Origin: Phytophthora quininea
Lineage: Eukaryota > Oomycota > Peronosporomycetes > Peronosporales > Peronosporaceae
Length of the DNA: 64,000 nucleotides
Reading direction: 5' to 3'
Assembly: GCA_011947345.1 (NCBI GenBank)
Contig: JAAVTG010000057.1
Location: 186,001 to 250,000, forward strand
Shown: positions 1 to 10,000 of the stretch, piece after piece
Layout of the letters: each line of letters starts with the position of its first letter
Position numbering within the stretch: the stretch's first letter is position 1
Position numbers and translations under genes: made by a program
Notes under the pieces: model-generated
Databases searched by the model: none
What the model was told of the DNA's origin: nothing
The model's input: only the letters and a program-made list of their open reading frames with translations

Positions 1-706
1 CGTCCTTGTCGTGGCCAGTGGGCGTCTTCGAGTACGCGATCCAGTGCTTCATGCAAGCAGACGTTTGATTGTTCTCCTGCATGCCACGAATGAGCGAGTC
101 TGCCATGACAGACACAAGGTACGGGTCTTCTCCGAACGTCTCCCACGTGCGAGGCCACAGCGGGTTCTGCGAGATCTCAAGCACGGGCCCAAAGATCCAC
201 GGCGTGCCTGAAGCTTGGGTATCTCTTCCTGTGATCACTCCCATCTCGTGAACCAGGTCGGGGTTGAAGGTGGCGGCAGCGTTGATCTGCTGGCCAAACA
301 TGACGGCGCCGGTGGTGAAGCCGGCACCGTGGGTGGAGTCGATACCGAACACGAACGGGTGGCCGTCGTTCTCCTCCATGACGATTTTCTGAGCTTTCGA
401 GAGCACATCGCGCCACTCTTGAGCCGTCCAGCCGTACTTGCCGTCGTACGATCCCGACTGCCACGGTCCACTCAGATACGAACCGATTTTAAGCTTAGCG
501 TACTCACGGAAAGCATCCTCATCGAACGTCTTGTCCTTATTGAAAAAGCGTGAGAAGGCCACTTGAACCATCTGACCGATGAGCTGGTCCTCGGACATGC
601 CTTCGATGATGACATCGGTTTGGGCGTCCCATTGATCGGCGACGGTGCCTTGAGCAGCGAGGCTCATGACCAAACAGCACACTGCGGAGAACCATGACTT
701 GAGCAT
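1..706 (-). CDS. Secreted beta-glucosidase, GH3 family (5' part, runs off left edge)
   Basis: The reverse strand gives one open frame from ATG at 706 to the window edge, about 235 residues without a stop. The first 20 or so residues (MLKSWFSAVCCLVMSLAAQG) look like a signal peptide. Downstream are hallmarks of the GH3 N-terminal barrel: GIDSTHGAGFTTGAVMFGQQ, then FGPVLEISQNPLWPRTWETF and GEDPYLV, then the KHWIAYS strand. GH3 enzymes remove terminal beta-glucosyl units from cellobiose, laminaribiose or plant glycosides. In oomycetes they are secreted and used on plant or self cell-wall glucans. The nucleophile Asp and the C-terminal domain lie outside the window, so activity cannot be judged. 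No frame break is seen in this part. Confidence 0.9.
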   Translation of the reverse strand, partial: MLKSWFSAVCCLVMSLAAQGTVADQWDAQTDVIIEGMSEDQLIGQMVQVAFSRFFNKDKTFDEDAFREYAKLKIGSYLSGPWQSGSYDGKYGWTAQEWRDVLSKAQKIVMEENDGHPFVFGIDSTHGAGFTTGAVMFGQQINAAATFNPDLVHEMGVITGRDTQASGTPWIFGPVLEISQNPLWPRTWETFGEDPYLVSVMADSLIRGMQENNQTSACMKHWIAYSKTPTGHDKD

Positions 707-1412
707 TCTTGATCGCTCCCGGTTGGTTTGATGTTGCGGTCCGCTGGAGAATTGGGGAATGGCAGTCGACGTCAGTGACCGCGCTCGTAGCAGAGACCAA
801 ACACAAGAGAGCCATTGCATCTCGAGTCCTTTCCACACTAGCGAGATTAAAATCAAGCTCCGTCTTCTTCAACCACGCAAGCTCTTCGGCCCCGGCTCGA
901 CGTCAGTGACGAGAAATGCGGTACGCGAACAGTCTATGGACGTTGCGGGGTCCTGCACTGTAGTCAATCGAGCGGGATGTTTTTAATTCTTTAATCTTGT
1001 CGTGTTCGACACGTTACAGCTTACCTTTGCTGAGTGGAGTCTGCCTTGGCACTTGGCGTTTTGGTCGGCCCTGTATCAAATAGAAGTTAGGAGCACTTTC
1101 ATCATGTACCTTTGCACCGCAAATGTCCGCTTTGCGGATCCCTCGCAAGCACTCGAAAATCGCCGCTGCTTTGCAAGCAGCTGGGATAACATGTGTTCGA
1201 GCGACCCCGAAAGCCTGAAGGCAACATCAACATCGGTTTGCTGTTGCTTTCGCATCATTTTGTTGGCCAAAGATCAAGTGGACACAACGATAGCTGACTA
1301 GGTCAATGATCGCCATCGCCGATGGTAGCGTGACATGCACGAAAGACAAGCAGTAGAGTTCACCCAGAAGACGTCAATTGAAAGTGTCCCGACGTACATG
1401 CTTGTATTTTCG
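707..1412. other. Intergenic region upstream of GH3 gene
   Basis: About 700 bp between the GH3 start and the RAD51 stop. Short ORFs on both strands show no recognisable domain and no signal peptide. It should hold the promoter of the GH3 gene and the 3' end of RAD51. I see no repeat or RNA gene in it. Confidence 0.5.
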
Positions 1413-2850
1413 CTAGTTCAGCTCGTCTTGGATGCCTTGCTCCGTGATGGAGTAAATGGCCTCCGATTCGGGCAGGATGGGGAGTCCACCACCTTCATGA
1501 CGCGGTTCTCACCGCGGCCCTTCTTCAAACGCAGCCTGGTAGACAATTTCAGATTTGTAAACGAACAACTTGTCAACTTGATTGTTCAATGAACGCACCG
1601 TGTGCACGAGGCGTGTGCCATAATGTTGCCGCCAATGGGCTGCAGCGGGTCCTTGGCAAACATACCTGAATCTGGATTTGCTGTCATCTAATAAAAACGA
1701 CACAAATTACTGTGTGAATAAAAGCCAACACACTTCAACAAGCATGCCCTGTAGACGAACCTGGTTCGTGATGACCACTGCGACACCAAACTCATCTGCC
1801 ATCCGCGTCAATGCGCGGAGAAACCTGTCAAGATACACCCTCGTTAGTAAAATTCCCTCCCAACAGGAATACGATACATACTTTGCCAATTCTTGCTGTC
1901 TTGCAGCCAGCTCTCCGCGACCCGAGTAGTCAGTTCTAAAGAGCGCCGTGGCGCTGTCCACAATGACCAGTGCGAATCTGGACTCGGCCATCATGGCTGA
2001 TGCCTGGATCAAGAGTTGCATCTGGTGCTCCGAGTTGTACGCCCTGGCGAAAGCCACATTGTCTAGAACACTATCTCCGTCCAGACCATATCTCTCAGCG
2101 ATTGCCTGCAGTCTCTGGGGTCTGAACGTTCCTTCTGTGTCGATGTATAGCGCTTTTCCTTCACCACCACCGCGATCGACCGGCAATTGGCAGGTCACGC
2201 AGAGCTGGTGGCACAATTGCGTTTTACCGGTACGGAACTCGCCAAAGAGTTCGGTAATGGACCCGGTCTCAACACCACCTTGCATTAAATAAAAACTATT
2301 AGTAAGACGTCAATACTATCTGTAAGAATTTGTGTACCTTTGAGTAGTTCGTCCACCGCGTTCGACCCCGTGGACAATGTGATCAGGTCTTTCCTGCTCT
2401 CCAGCACGTCTGCCGCCTATAGAAGAAACAAATTAAATATTAAATACATAAATTCTACAAAATTTATATATAAAACCTCACCGTGGTGAAGCCGACGTTG
2501 ACCATCTCTCTGGCCGCCTTGAGCATCTTCTCGGCCTTGACTTCGCTGATGCCCTTGATCCCCACGAGCTGCTTCTTGGTGGCCATGGCCACGGCGTCCA
2601 CCGTGTGCATTCCCGCGTCCTTGAGCTTGTTCACGTCCGACGCATTGATGCCTGCCTGCTCTAAAATATTGACGAGACGCGGTCCTTGCTGAGGAATTCA
2701 ACCCAGTCAGAGGAACTTGCACTTGAGAATACAAACTCCAAGTCTAAATTGCTGGTAGAAGAAAAGCCCCTTCATGGACGGCTGGACACTCACCATCTCG
2801 TGCTCCTCGGCGCCCATGTGCGCCTCCTCCTCCATGTACTGCCCGTTCAT
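1413..2850 (-). CDS. RAD51: RAD51 recombinase, seven exons, one frame break in last exon
   Basis: RecA-family strand-exchange protein for homologous repair and meiosis. Exons by splice consensus: 2794-2850, 2482-2688, 2338-2416, 1882-2278, 1761-1824, 1599-1687 and 1413-1535. The protein starts [19 protein letters not shown], then has a helix-hairpin-helix N-domain ([30 protein letters not shown]). Walker A is GEFRTGKTQ; the Walker B strand is [20 protein letters not shown]; the [15 protein letters not shown] and KKGRGENR segments follow. [20 protein letters not shown] and ERYGL favour RAD51 over DMC1. The exon sum is 1016 nt, exactly one short of 339 codons. The frame breaks at the GGGG run at 1479-1482, just before the conserved C-terminal end, so I take it as a consensus error. 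The start lies 161 bp from a divergent gene. Confidence 0.93.
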
Positions 2851-2962
2851 GCTTGCTCCGAGAGATGAAAGACCGCTCCGACCTTCGCTGCAACAAGTTG
2901 ATTAGCGGAATGAGCGTTGCAACAAAAACTTTTGTTGAATGGTACCAGGTACCAGCAGATTC

Positions 2963-2972
2963 TCCCGCCAAA
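2963..2972 (-). promoter_or_regulatory. Possible E2F/DP site in the divergent RAD51 promoter
   Basis: The reverse strand reads TTTGGCGGGA, a match to the E2F consensus TTTSSCGS. It lies 113 bp upstream of the RAD51 ATG and 39 bp upstream of the divergent gene at 3011. RAD51 is an S-phase gene under E2F control in plants and animals. Use of the site here is inference. A GGTACC-A-GGTACC direct repeat lies beside it at 2941-2953. Confidence 0.4.
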
Positions 2973-3010
2973 AAAAAAATCTTAGACCTTGAAGCGACGC
3001 TGTATCCAAG

Positions 3011-4823
3011 ATGATGTGGCGGAGCTTGCTGGTGCTTCTCGCGCTCTGCTGCTTGGTGGCAGGAGAGATCGAAGTCTCACTGGATGCCGACGGGTCTGTC
3101 GCCGAGAGAGAGTCTCTAGCGGCGGATAGAGAGCCTCAAAGATCCGATAAGAAACCTCTAGAAGAGATGACCGAGCAAAAATCGACAAAACCAGAACATA
3201 GTCAACTTGAAAATAATGAAATTCCAGGCGCACTTGTTGCTCTTCAAGAGGAACTGGCGATGGTGGACCAAATGGTACAACTCCAAGAGAAGAAACTACA
3301 AGTGTTGCAGAAGATTCGCACCAAGATGATGGAGAAACTCGAGGCAAAAGAAGTTGCTGGAGAGGAAGAAGATTTTCCTAGACAGAGACCTCCTGTGGAT
3401 TTTGCAGACCTTATTGAACGGAAAATTGACCAGGCGATTTCCAACACGGAGTTGACAAGAACGTTTGACAATTATTTTGTGGAGCGAGCGAGCATTCCGC
3501 TCTTGGACGTTGTGGCAGACGTCAAGATGGCGAAGATTACGCCAAACAGCGACCAAGAATTCATCGCAGTCGCTTACTCTAATGGGAAAATTACTTTTTC
3601 ATTTCTCCTACAACCGAAGTGCGGACAATCTTCACTGACCACGGGATTAAGAATATCGCGCTGAGTTCTCAAGATGACCAAGTGTCTTTGGTTGTGAGTT
3701 ATGAAGCTCCAACTCTTGGACTCTTCTCGTTGAATTTGACAGAGGAAAATGCTACGCCAAAACTGGTCATACACTATCGTTGTGGCCTAAATACTCGGTA
3801 AGTATTCATGAACAGACAGAGATTAAGCTAACTTCTCCAGTTGCCGCAGCGACAATTGCTAGAGCTCCCCGACAAAATATTGCTGTAGTGGCTCAAGTCG
3901 ATGGAGTAGTCAACTTCTTCTCGCTGAACGGAACGAGTTTACGCCAATTGCATACAAACGCCTCGATTGCTGCGATGGAGACGAGGAGAAACCTTTTGGC
4001 GTTCAATAACGGTACAGCACTGGTACTTTCGTCCATGACACGGACTCAAGGTTCGGAGTTTTACATTTGTCCCGGGTCGTCAGTAGACATCTCCTCGATC
4101 GCATTTGATACGGTGCATCAAGATCTAATCTACGCTGGAACGCAGCGAGGAGACGTTCTTGTGTATGCGATGAATCTGGGCGGTGCTCAACCGTGTCAAT
4201 TGGTGTCTAGAGCAAAGGTCAACATTGGTGATCGTAATCTTGGCCCAGCGGTGTTAGCCACTACAAGAAAGTACATCATTGCAGCGGGGCCGCAGAATAT
4301 CGCAGTCTTTAATGTGTCGAAGGCGTCACATGTCGAGGTGACCCTAGAGCAGCTTTGTGACAGTCGTATAACAAAGTCGAAGCAAGCTAGTCCTGCCATG
4401 ACATTTTCTGAGGGTCCGATGGGATCTCATTTGGCTTTCGTTGCGACTGATTTCGACGGACAAAATTCGCTCGTTCTCTTCCACAGTTTGCTTCCTGTGG
4501 AGAGAGAAGCGTCGGAATTCCAATGGACGATATTCTTGTACGCTGCCATTGTGATAGCCTCTGTGGTGGGGACGCAGCTCTACGTGCGCTGTCAAAAACG
4601 CTCGAATGTTAATCCATGGGATTCCATCGGCAAAACACGACAATCACCGTACGGAAAGTATGGTGGCTTAAATAATGAACGCCGAGGCGCACCCGATCTC
4701 CCCGAAGACAATTTCGAGCGGTACGAATCGTTGAGTGACGATTTGCGCAGGAAAATCGCCCAGGCGAAGAAGGAAACGACTCACTACCCGATCGATAAAC
4801 CTGCTTACGACTATGACTATTGA
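3011..4823 (+). CDS. Type I membrane protein with a beta-propeller-like lumenal domain
   Basis: Starts with a clear signal peptide (MMWRSLLVLLALCCLVAGE). An acidic linker and a coiled-coil segment (about residues 75-115, EELAMVDQMVQLQEKKLQVL) follow. Then come repeated beta-rich blades such as IAVVAQVDGVVNFFSLNGTS and LIYAGTQRGDVLVYAM. A single membrane helix near the C-terminus (WTIFLYAAIVIASVVGTQLYV) precedes a short basic, tyrosine-rich tail ending YDYDY. The fold suggests a secretory-pathway or surface protein. I do not recognise the exact family. The frame changes twice, at the T run 3595-3599 and the A run 3789-3791; one base at each joins matching halves. A GTAAGT at 3799 could be read as a donor, but the resulting 43-nt intron does not keep a frame. 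Confidence 0.75.
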
Positions 4824-4934
4824 ATGCCAATCAAATTCATCTTTAGACAAAGTGGATTAATGAACGCATTGGTTATCGTTGTCGGTGTTGCTGCAAAGTG
4901 CAACCTCATCGCGCCAAACTACACGAAAGAATCT

Positions 4935-5986
4935 TTAAAGACCGGGGTGGTCGCCGAGGAAGCCTGGGGTGGCCTCGCCCTGCACTTCGCCAAAGTAGAG
5001 AGCGAACGTCTGCTTCCATTCCTCAACCTTCGCGCGGTCCTCCATGAATACTGGGAACGCGGCCATGTTTGCTGCTGGAACATCCCAAGGAGCGTCCGTA
5101 TTGATATCCGTGCGCACACTCGGCGCCACCGTCGAGTTCTGCACCTCCTCCGACAGAGCCCAGTTCATGAACAGCTTGGCAGCAGCAGGATGCTTCGCTT
5201 TGGCCAAGATGCCGACACGCTGTCCCCAGCTGATGTACTCCGTGGCATTGCCGCCCACCACCTGAATGGGGGCCGAACCCGAGTCCGAGCCCATGGCGAT
5301 CACCTTCTCTCCAGCCACCACCAATTCAGCTGCGACGTTCGAGCCGCGACGGAAGTCCACACTTTGGTGGACCATTTTGGCGACCCAGTCCCAGCCGTAC
5401 TGGTCCACGTAGCGGGTGTACAGGAACAGCACGGCGTCGTCGTCGTGAGGGTAGGACGACGCGATGTTGCCGCTCCATTGCGGGTCCACCAAGTCTGCCG
5501 GAGACGACGGTGGGGCCACTCCGCCAAGGTCACTCGAGTTGTAGCTCGAGGCGAACGAGTAGATGGTGTAGGCCATCCACGCTCCAGTGTCATCTTTCAG
5601 TGACTCGTGGATCTTGGAGAAACCCTTGGGTTTGTAGCATAGCAGTTTGTCCTCACGAGCCCAGCGAGTGAAGTCCTGAAGAGTTTGCAGCGCCACGACA
5701 TCCGGAACCAACGTGTCGGTCTCCAACTGGTTGTCGATACGCACGTCGTGGTACTTGCTGTAGTCGACGATAAGCGTGAAGTTAATCTTCGGGAAACGCT
5801 CCAAGAACGCAGCGTGCAGACTGTCTTGCTGGGTCGGGGTGTCGCCGCCGTGGTACAGGACGAGCTTGCCACCTTCGGCAACGGCATCCGCGTAGAGTTC
5901 GTCGATGGTCTTGGACTCCTCGCGATGAAACAATCTCGTCAGCGTTTGAAGATTGGTGAGTTATCCAGAAACAGACTAGTGGTCAT
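4935..5986 (-). CDS. Bacterial-type extracellular solute-binding protein (ABC importer SBP-like)
   Basis: An open frame of 332 codons (5933 to 4935) matches the two-lobed periplasmic binding fold of iron/polyamine-type importers: GGKLVLYHGGDTPTQQDSLH, FLERFPKINFTLIVDYS, PDVVALQTLQDFTRWA, then AELVVAGEKVIAMGSDSG and the end motif AKAKHPAAAKLFMNWALSEE. Such proteins bind a ligand between two lobes and normally feed an ABC permease, which oomycetes lack, so the role here is unclear. The family is typical of bacteria, so ancient transfer is a reasonable inference. The frame has no ATG at 5933 (TTG). An ATG at 5984-5986 lies upstream, one base out of frame, with the break near the TTT run 5945-5947. 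I see no signal peptide in either version. Confidence 0.75.
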
Positions 5987-6112
5987 GCTGGTATATTGTA
6001 GTGCCAAGGAATTCCTGGACTTTGGTGTTCGGTCGTGCTTGGCTCGCTACCAAATGAGGAACCCCGTAAAGAAATCAACATCTTTCGTAAATATGACGTG
6101 AGGCTAGTAGAT

Positions 6113-6938
6113 TCAATCCGATTCCTTCGACGCGGCTACTTGGTTAGCATAGCGAACGTTATTCTCCTTTACTTTCTTGATGAATGGCGTCAGCTGGAAT
6201 TTTAACTGTGAAAGTGCCGTCGGATGACTTTGGAGCAGCTCAAGCGCTTGTTTCTCGGGTAGAAACCCACTTCTCGATTCGTCAAAGAGGATAAAGTGTT
6301 TCTTCAGCCACGTGTACAGTTTGTCGAAGTGTCGGGGTCCGTGGCGCGGAGAAGTTTGTGATCTTTCATGACAACGTTGGAGACGAGTTCCGAGTGGTCT
6401 TTTAGCATCTGCAAGAGTTCTGATCGGTCGATTCCGAGCTCGTTGGTGGCGTACGTGTGGCATAAGTCTATCGAAAGTAGGAAGACTTAGCTGCTAAACT
6501 TTTTATGTATGGATTTGAAAACGTACATTGCAATTGCTGAGCTGGCGATCCGTGCTGTATCAATGTGCTCAAGGCGACGCAGTAGTGGTGGAACGAGAGG
6601 TCATATCTCGTGCTGCTTTCATAAATGTTATCGGTTGTAGTGGAAAATTGGTCACTAGAGCAAGAAGAATAGTTTAGCGAAGCAATAGCAAATAAGATAA
6701 TATTTCCCAATGCACTTACGAGTCGGTGCTGTTAGAGCTAGCACAAAAAGTGTTTAATATGGAATAGTGCGTCTCTAAGACTTCCAGTGCAACAGCAGGA
6801 ACTAAGTAGACAAACGACGGTCAGAAAAAATATTATGATCATAAGAAATATCTGACACTTACATGACGTCTCAGCTATGAGCTCTGCGAATCGAGTGAGT
6901 CCTCCCTTCCGCTTCTTTTTATTTGTTGTCCTCGTCAT
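6113..6938 (-). CDS. Small conserved protein, four exons, function unknown
   Basis: ATG at 6936-6938 opens a basic start (MTRTTNKKKRKGGLTRFAEL). Three introns with GTAAGT/GTACGT donors and TAG acceptors join it to YDLSFHHYCVALSTLIQHG, then YATNELGIDRSELLQMLKDH, and the end FDKLYTWLKKHFILFDESRS to stop at 6113. The last exon is split at the GGGG run 6336-6339; one more base links ...LLRATDP to HFDKLYTW. The product is about 200 residues, alpha-helical, with a basic N-terminus and no membrane segment. I do not recognise the family. Confidence 0.6.
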
Positions 6939-7032
6939 CTAAGACTCGAAAATGATTCCGACCGACAGCAGTTTCGTGGTGACTCGTTAGAAAATAGTAA
7001 CCTCCCTTTCGCTAAGGTTTAAGGGCTTTTCA

Positions 7033-10000
7033 ATGAACCGAGTGCATGTGGTGGTCATCCCGTCAGAAAATGAGGGTCCACATTCCATTCCACGCAAGTT
7101 TGTGGGCTGGATCCCATGCGACTACGCGGCGGGTCTGCTGAAGCAAGATGTGGCTCGCTACTGGCAGTTGAAAGCGGACAAATACGAGCTTTACGGACCA
7201 ACTAACAGCGTTTTGGATGAGGATAAACCACTGGAGTTTACAGATTTCCATCCTGCCATTTTGAAACTACAGCGTCGGGAACGAGCGCCGCTAGCTAAGA
7301 AACCAAGTCCCGACACAAAAACCATCGACCCTTTCTGGATCCACGACCAGCTTTTCGAATTGTTCGTCTTCAATGCGTTGCAGAACCGACAAACCAACAC
7401 TTTACGGATCACGGGGTTCCAGTTTAAACATATTCTCCAAAAGCTACGAAAGACACAGTCTTCCAGCAGAAAAGGAAGCTCGTCTTTGATAAAAGAGTGA
7501 CGTTAGCTTTCCGAGGCGCCCAGACGAATTCCAGCGGCACAGTAGTGAGTCTCGGCGCGACTTTCGACGAGTTCCTGGATGCTCTTGTGGATGTCGCTTG
7601 TTTCATGCTCCCAAAAGAGTCGTCGAAAGAGTTAGCACTCGGGAAACTCGCTACTCACCATGTTATCCCTTATCACGAAAAGAAACAGCGTGCTGGCGGC
7701 CCTAATACTTTTTCTTGGGATCAAATGGACGACGTATTGTCCAGAGACAAAGTACAAATCATTTCCCAGCGGTTTGGCAAGTCCGTCGGCGATCTCGCCA
7801 CTTCCTACAGTGCCAATGTCGGCATTGCCAACGATCGCTGCGTCTTGAGGTACCATGAGTTCCATCGATTTGTTCGAGATGTTGTTCCTACTACCGTGCG
7901 ACTCGGCTCTGCTGAAGTATGTAAAGTCTTCATGTATTGTGCTCGAAAAGAGCATAAAGCATCGAATTCGTTTGTGGATCAGGGCAATGGAGGACCAGAA
8001 TGCAGCTCTGCGGACGAAGAAGCATTAGCTAGCAATATTTTATCCGGATTGGGCACGTCGAAACTGGAGATTACCTGTGGGAAAATGATCGATGTGATCG
8101 GCTATATCGCTCTGCTGACACTGCCTCGTCTTGTTAAGGCCAAGGAAAAATGCCGATCAATATTGTCGACGTGGGTTTGACTAGCAAGCTTGGTGTGCAA
8201 TGTCTGAAGGCCCTTCTTCATCATATCTCAACTTTCTTGGAGCAAAAGGCGGAGCTTGTTTGAAGAAGAATGCAGAGTTCAACAGAGCGCGAATTCACTT
8301 TCTAGTCGCGTTCAACAAGATGCATCGAGAAGATGAATTAACAGACTACGAGAGTGGATGTGTGGGGTTACTGAGAGCGCAGAAATGTGAGGAGTATATA
8401 GCGCCAAGTACGAACCAAGAAGTCGATCCAGCCAAGCAAGAAGACACTGATCTCGACGCTGAATTCTCGTGGAATTTGGATACTCAAGACGCTGAGAGTT
8501 CGAGCGAAAGTGAAGCAAGTAACTCTCCTACTTCACGAACTTCTATCCGAATTAATCCACAAGTTCTGTTGGAGCAAAAGCGACGAGAATTGGAGCAGTC
8601 AAATACCTTAGCGAACGAAGGTGATGAGATATACTCCTTCTTAGCTGGCGAGCTTCAACGACATGCCATTTCAAAGCGATCCGATGGACCTGACACTGTA
8701 CCGCACATGTTGGACGTCTGGGTCTCTGCTGGCGAGAAATATTCCGAGGTGATCAACCATGTGGAGCCAACTTCACTACTGCACGCCAAGTTCCTGTCTC
8801 GATTCGGTCGATCGCTGTATGTGTTCGCATCTCAAGTGCTAAAACGTACCACGAAAGTGTATCGCTACGAAGAACTCTTTTACATGACCAACGCGCGAGT
8901 ATACACGACCACTTCGGATCTCTGGCAGGACAACGCAACCTTATTTACCCTCGATTTAGCTATGGAAACATTATCTCTTGCCTCTGGAAAATTGGCACAA
9001 GCAAGTGAAGAGTTTAATGCACTTGTAACATCCAGCAAAGAGACCGACCGACAAAGCGACAGCGAAGGCGATTCAAGCGATGAAGACGACGACGTCTTGA
9101 CACCAAGCGCTCTTTACGACAGATACTTGTCTTGCTTGTATTTCCGCGCGAATTGTCTGGCTGCGTATGGAGACGTCACGGCTCACGGTAAGAAGGCTGG
9201 CATTGACTACGACTTGGGCTGTTGCTTCACCGACGACAGCCACGTCGACGAGAGATCCACCACCAGCGACACCTTCTTCGCGAGTCCCGTCGTCCTCTCA
9301 AAAACATCATCTCCCGGTCAGTTCTACTGGGAAGCCAAGAAAATGTTTCGGTTCCTTTTGCAGCACTCGAAAGGGGCTTAAACTTCTCTCGGAGTCGACT
9401 ACATCATAACTTGGCCATGGTGCAGTTTAAACTGGCCACGCACTTGCCCAGAGGCTGTGAAGCTGAGAAGAAATTGCTTGAAAATGCCTTACAAAACCTC
9501 GAAGCGTGTGAACAACTGCCAGATCCTATCGAAGAGCGAAATATCCTAGAGTCTAAGCGGAACTACATTAGAGCAATTCTGGCGGCTCGACGTAAGTTCT
9601 TCATCACGGAAAACTTAACTCCGGCATTGAGTGAAGAAGCTCGAGACGTCCTAGGGCCAGAAGATAATCTCGCGCCGTTTTACCGCTTTGTCCTGGCCGC
9701 AGAATTCAGTGAGTTTGATCCTGACAAGAAAGGTGTGATCTTACTGCCCGAACTTACCCTCATGAGCAAAGCATGCGGACACCGAGCAGTCTCTGCAGAA
9801 ACGTTCCAATGGTTGCTGGACAACTTTGATAATCTCGACGGCGGCTTGACAGAGCGAGGTGTTCTTCAATATTTCTGCTGGCTTGCTGAAGCAGGTACAT
9901 ATCACTGCGATAGTAATACTGAATTTGCCTAACACCTTTTGTTTCTGTGTAGACCCAGTGGCTTTCTGCAACATCATCGACTTGCTGACAGCAAAACATA

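Noticed and set aside
3799..3841. Possible 43-nt intron (GTAAGT...CCAG)
   Set aside because: Splicing it puts the downstream exon in a frame that stops at once; a missing A at 3789-3791 explains the frames better.
4824..5603. Plus-strand ORF of 259 codons
   Set aside because: Antisense to the solute-binding protein, which has strong domain signals; the plus frame has none.
8200..9381. Separate gene starting at ATG 8200
   Set aside because: The first codons up to the TTT run at 8259 are in a wrong frame; the run breaks on each side fuse it to the DENN gene model.
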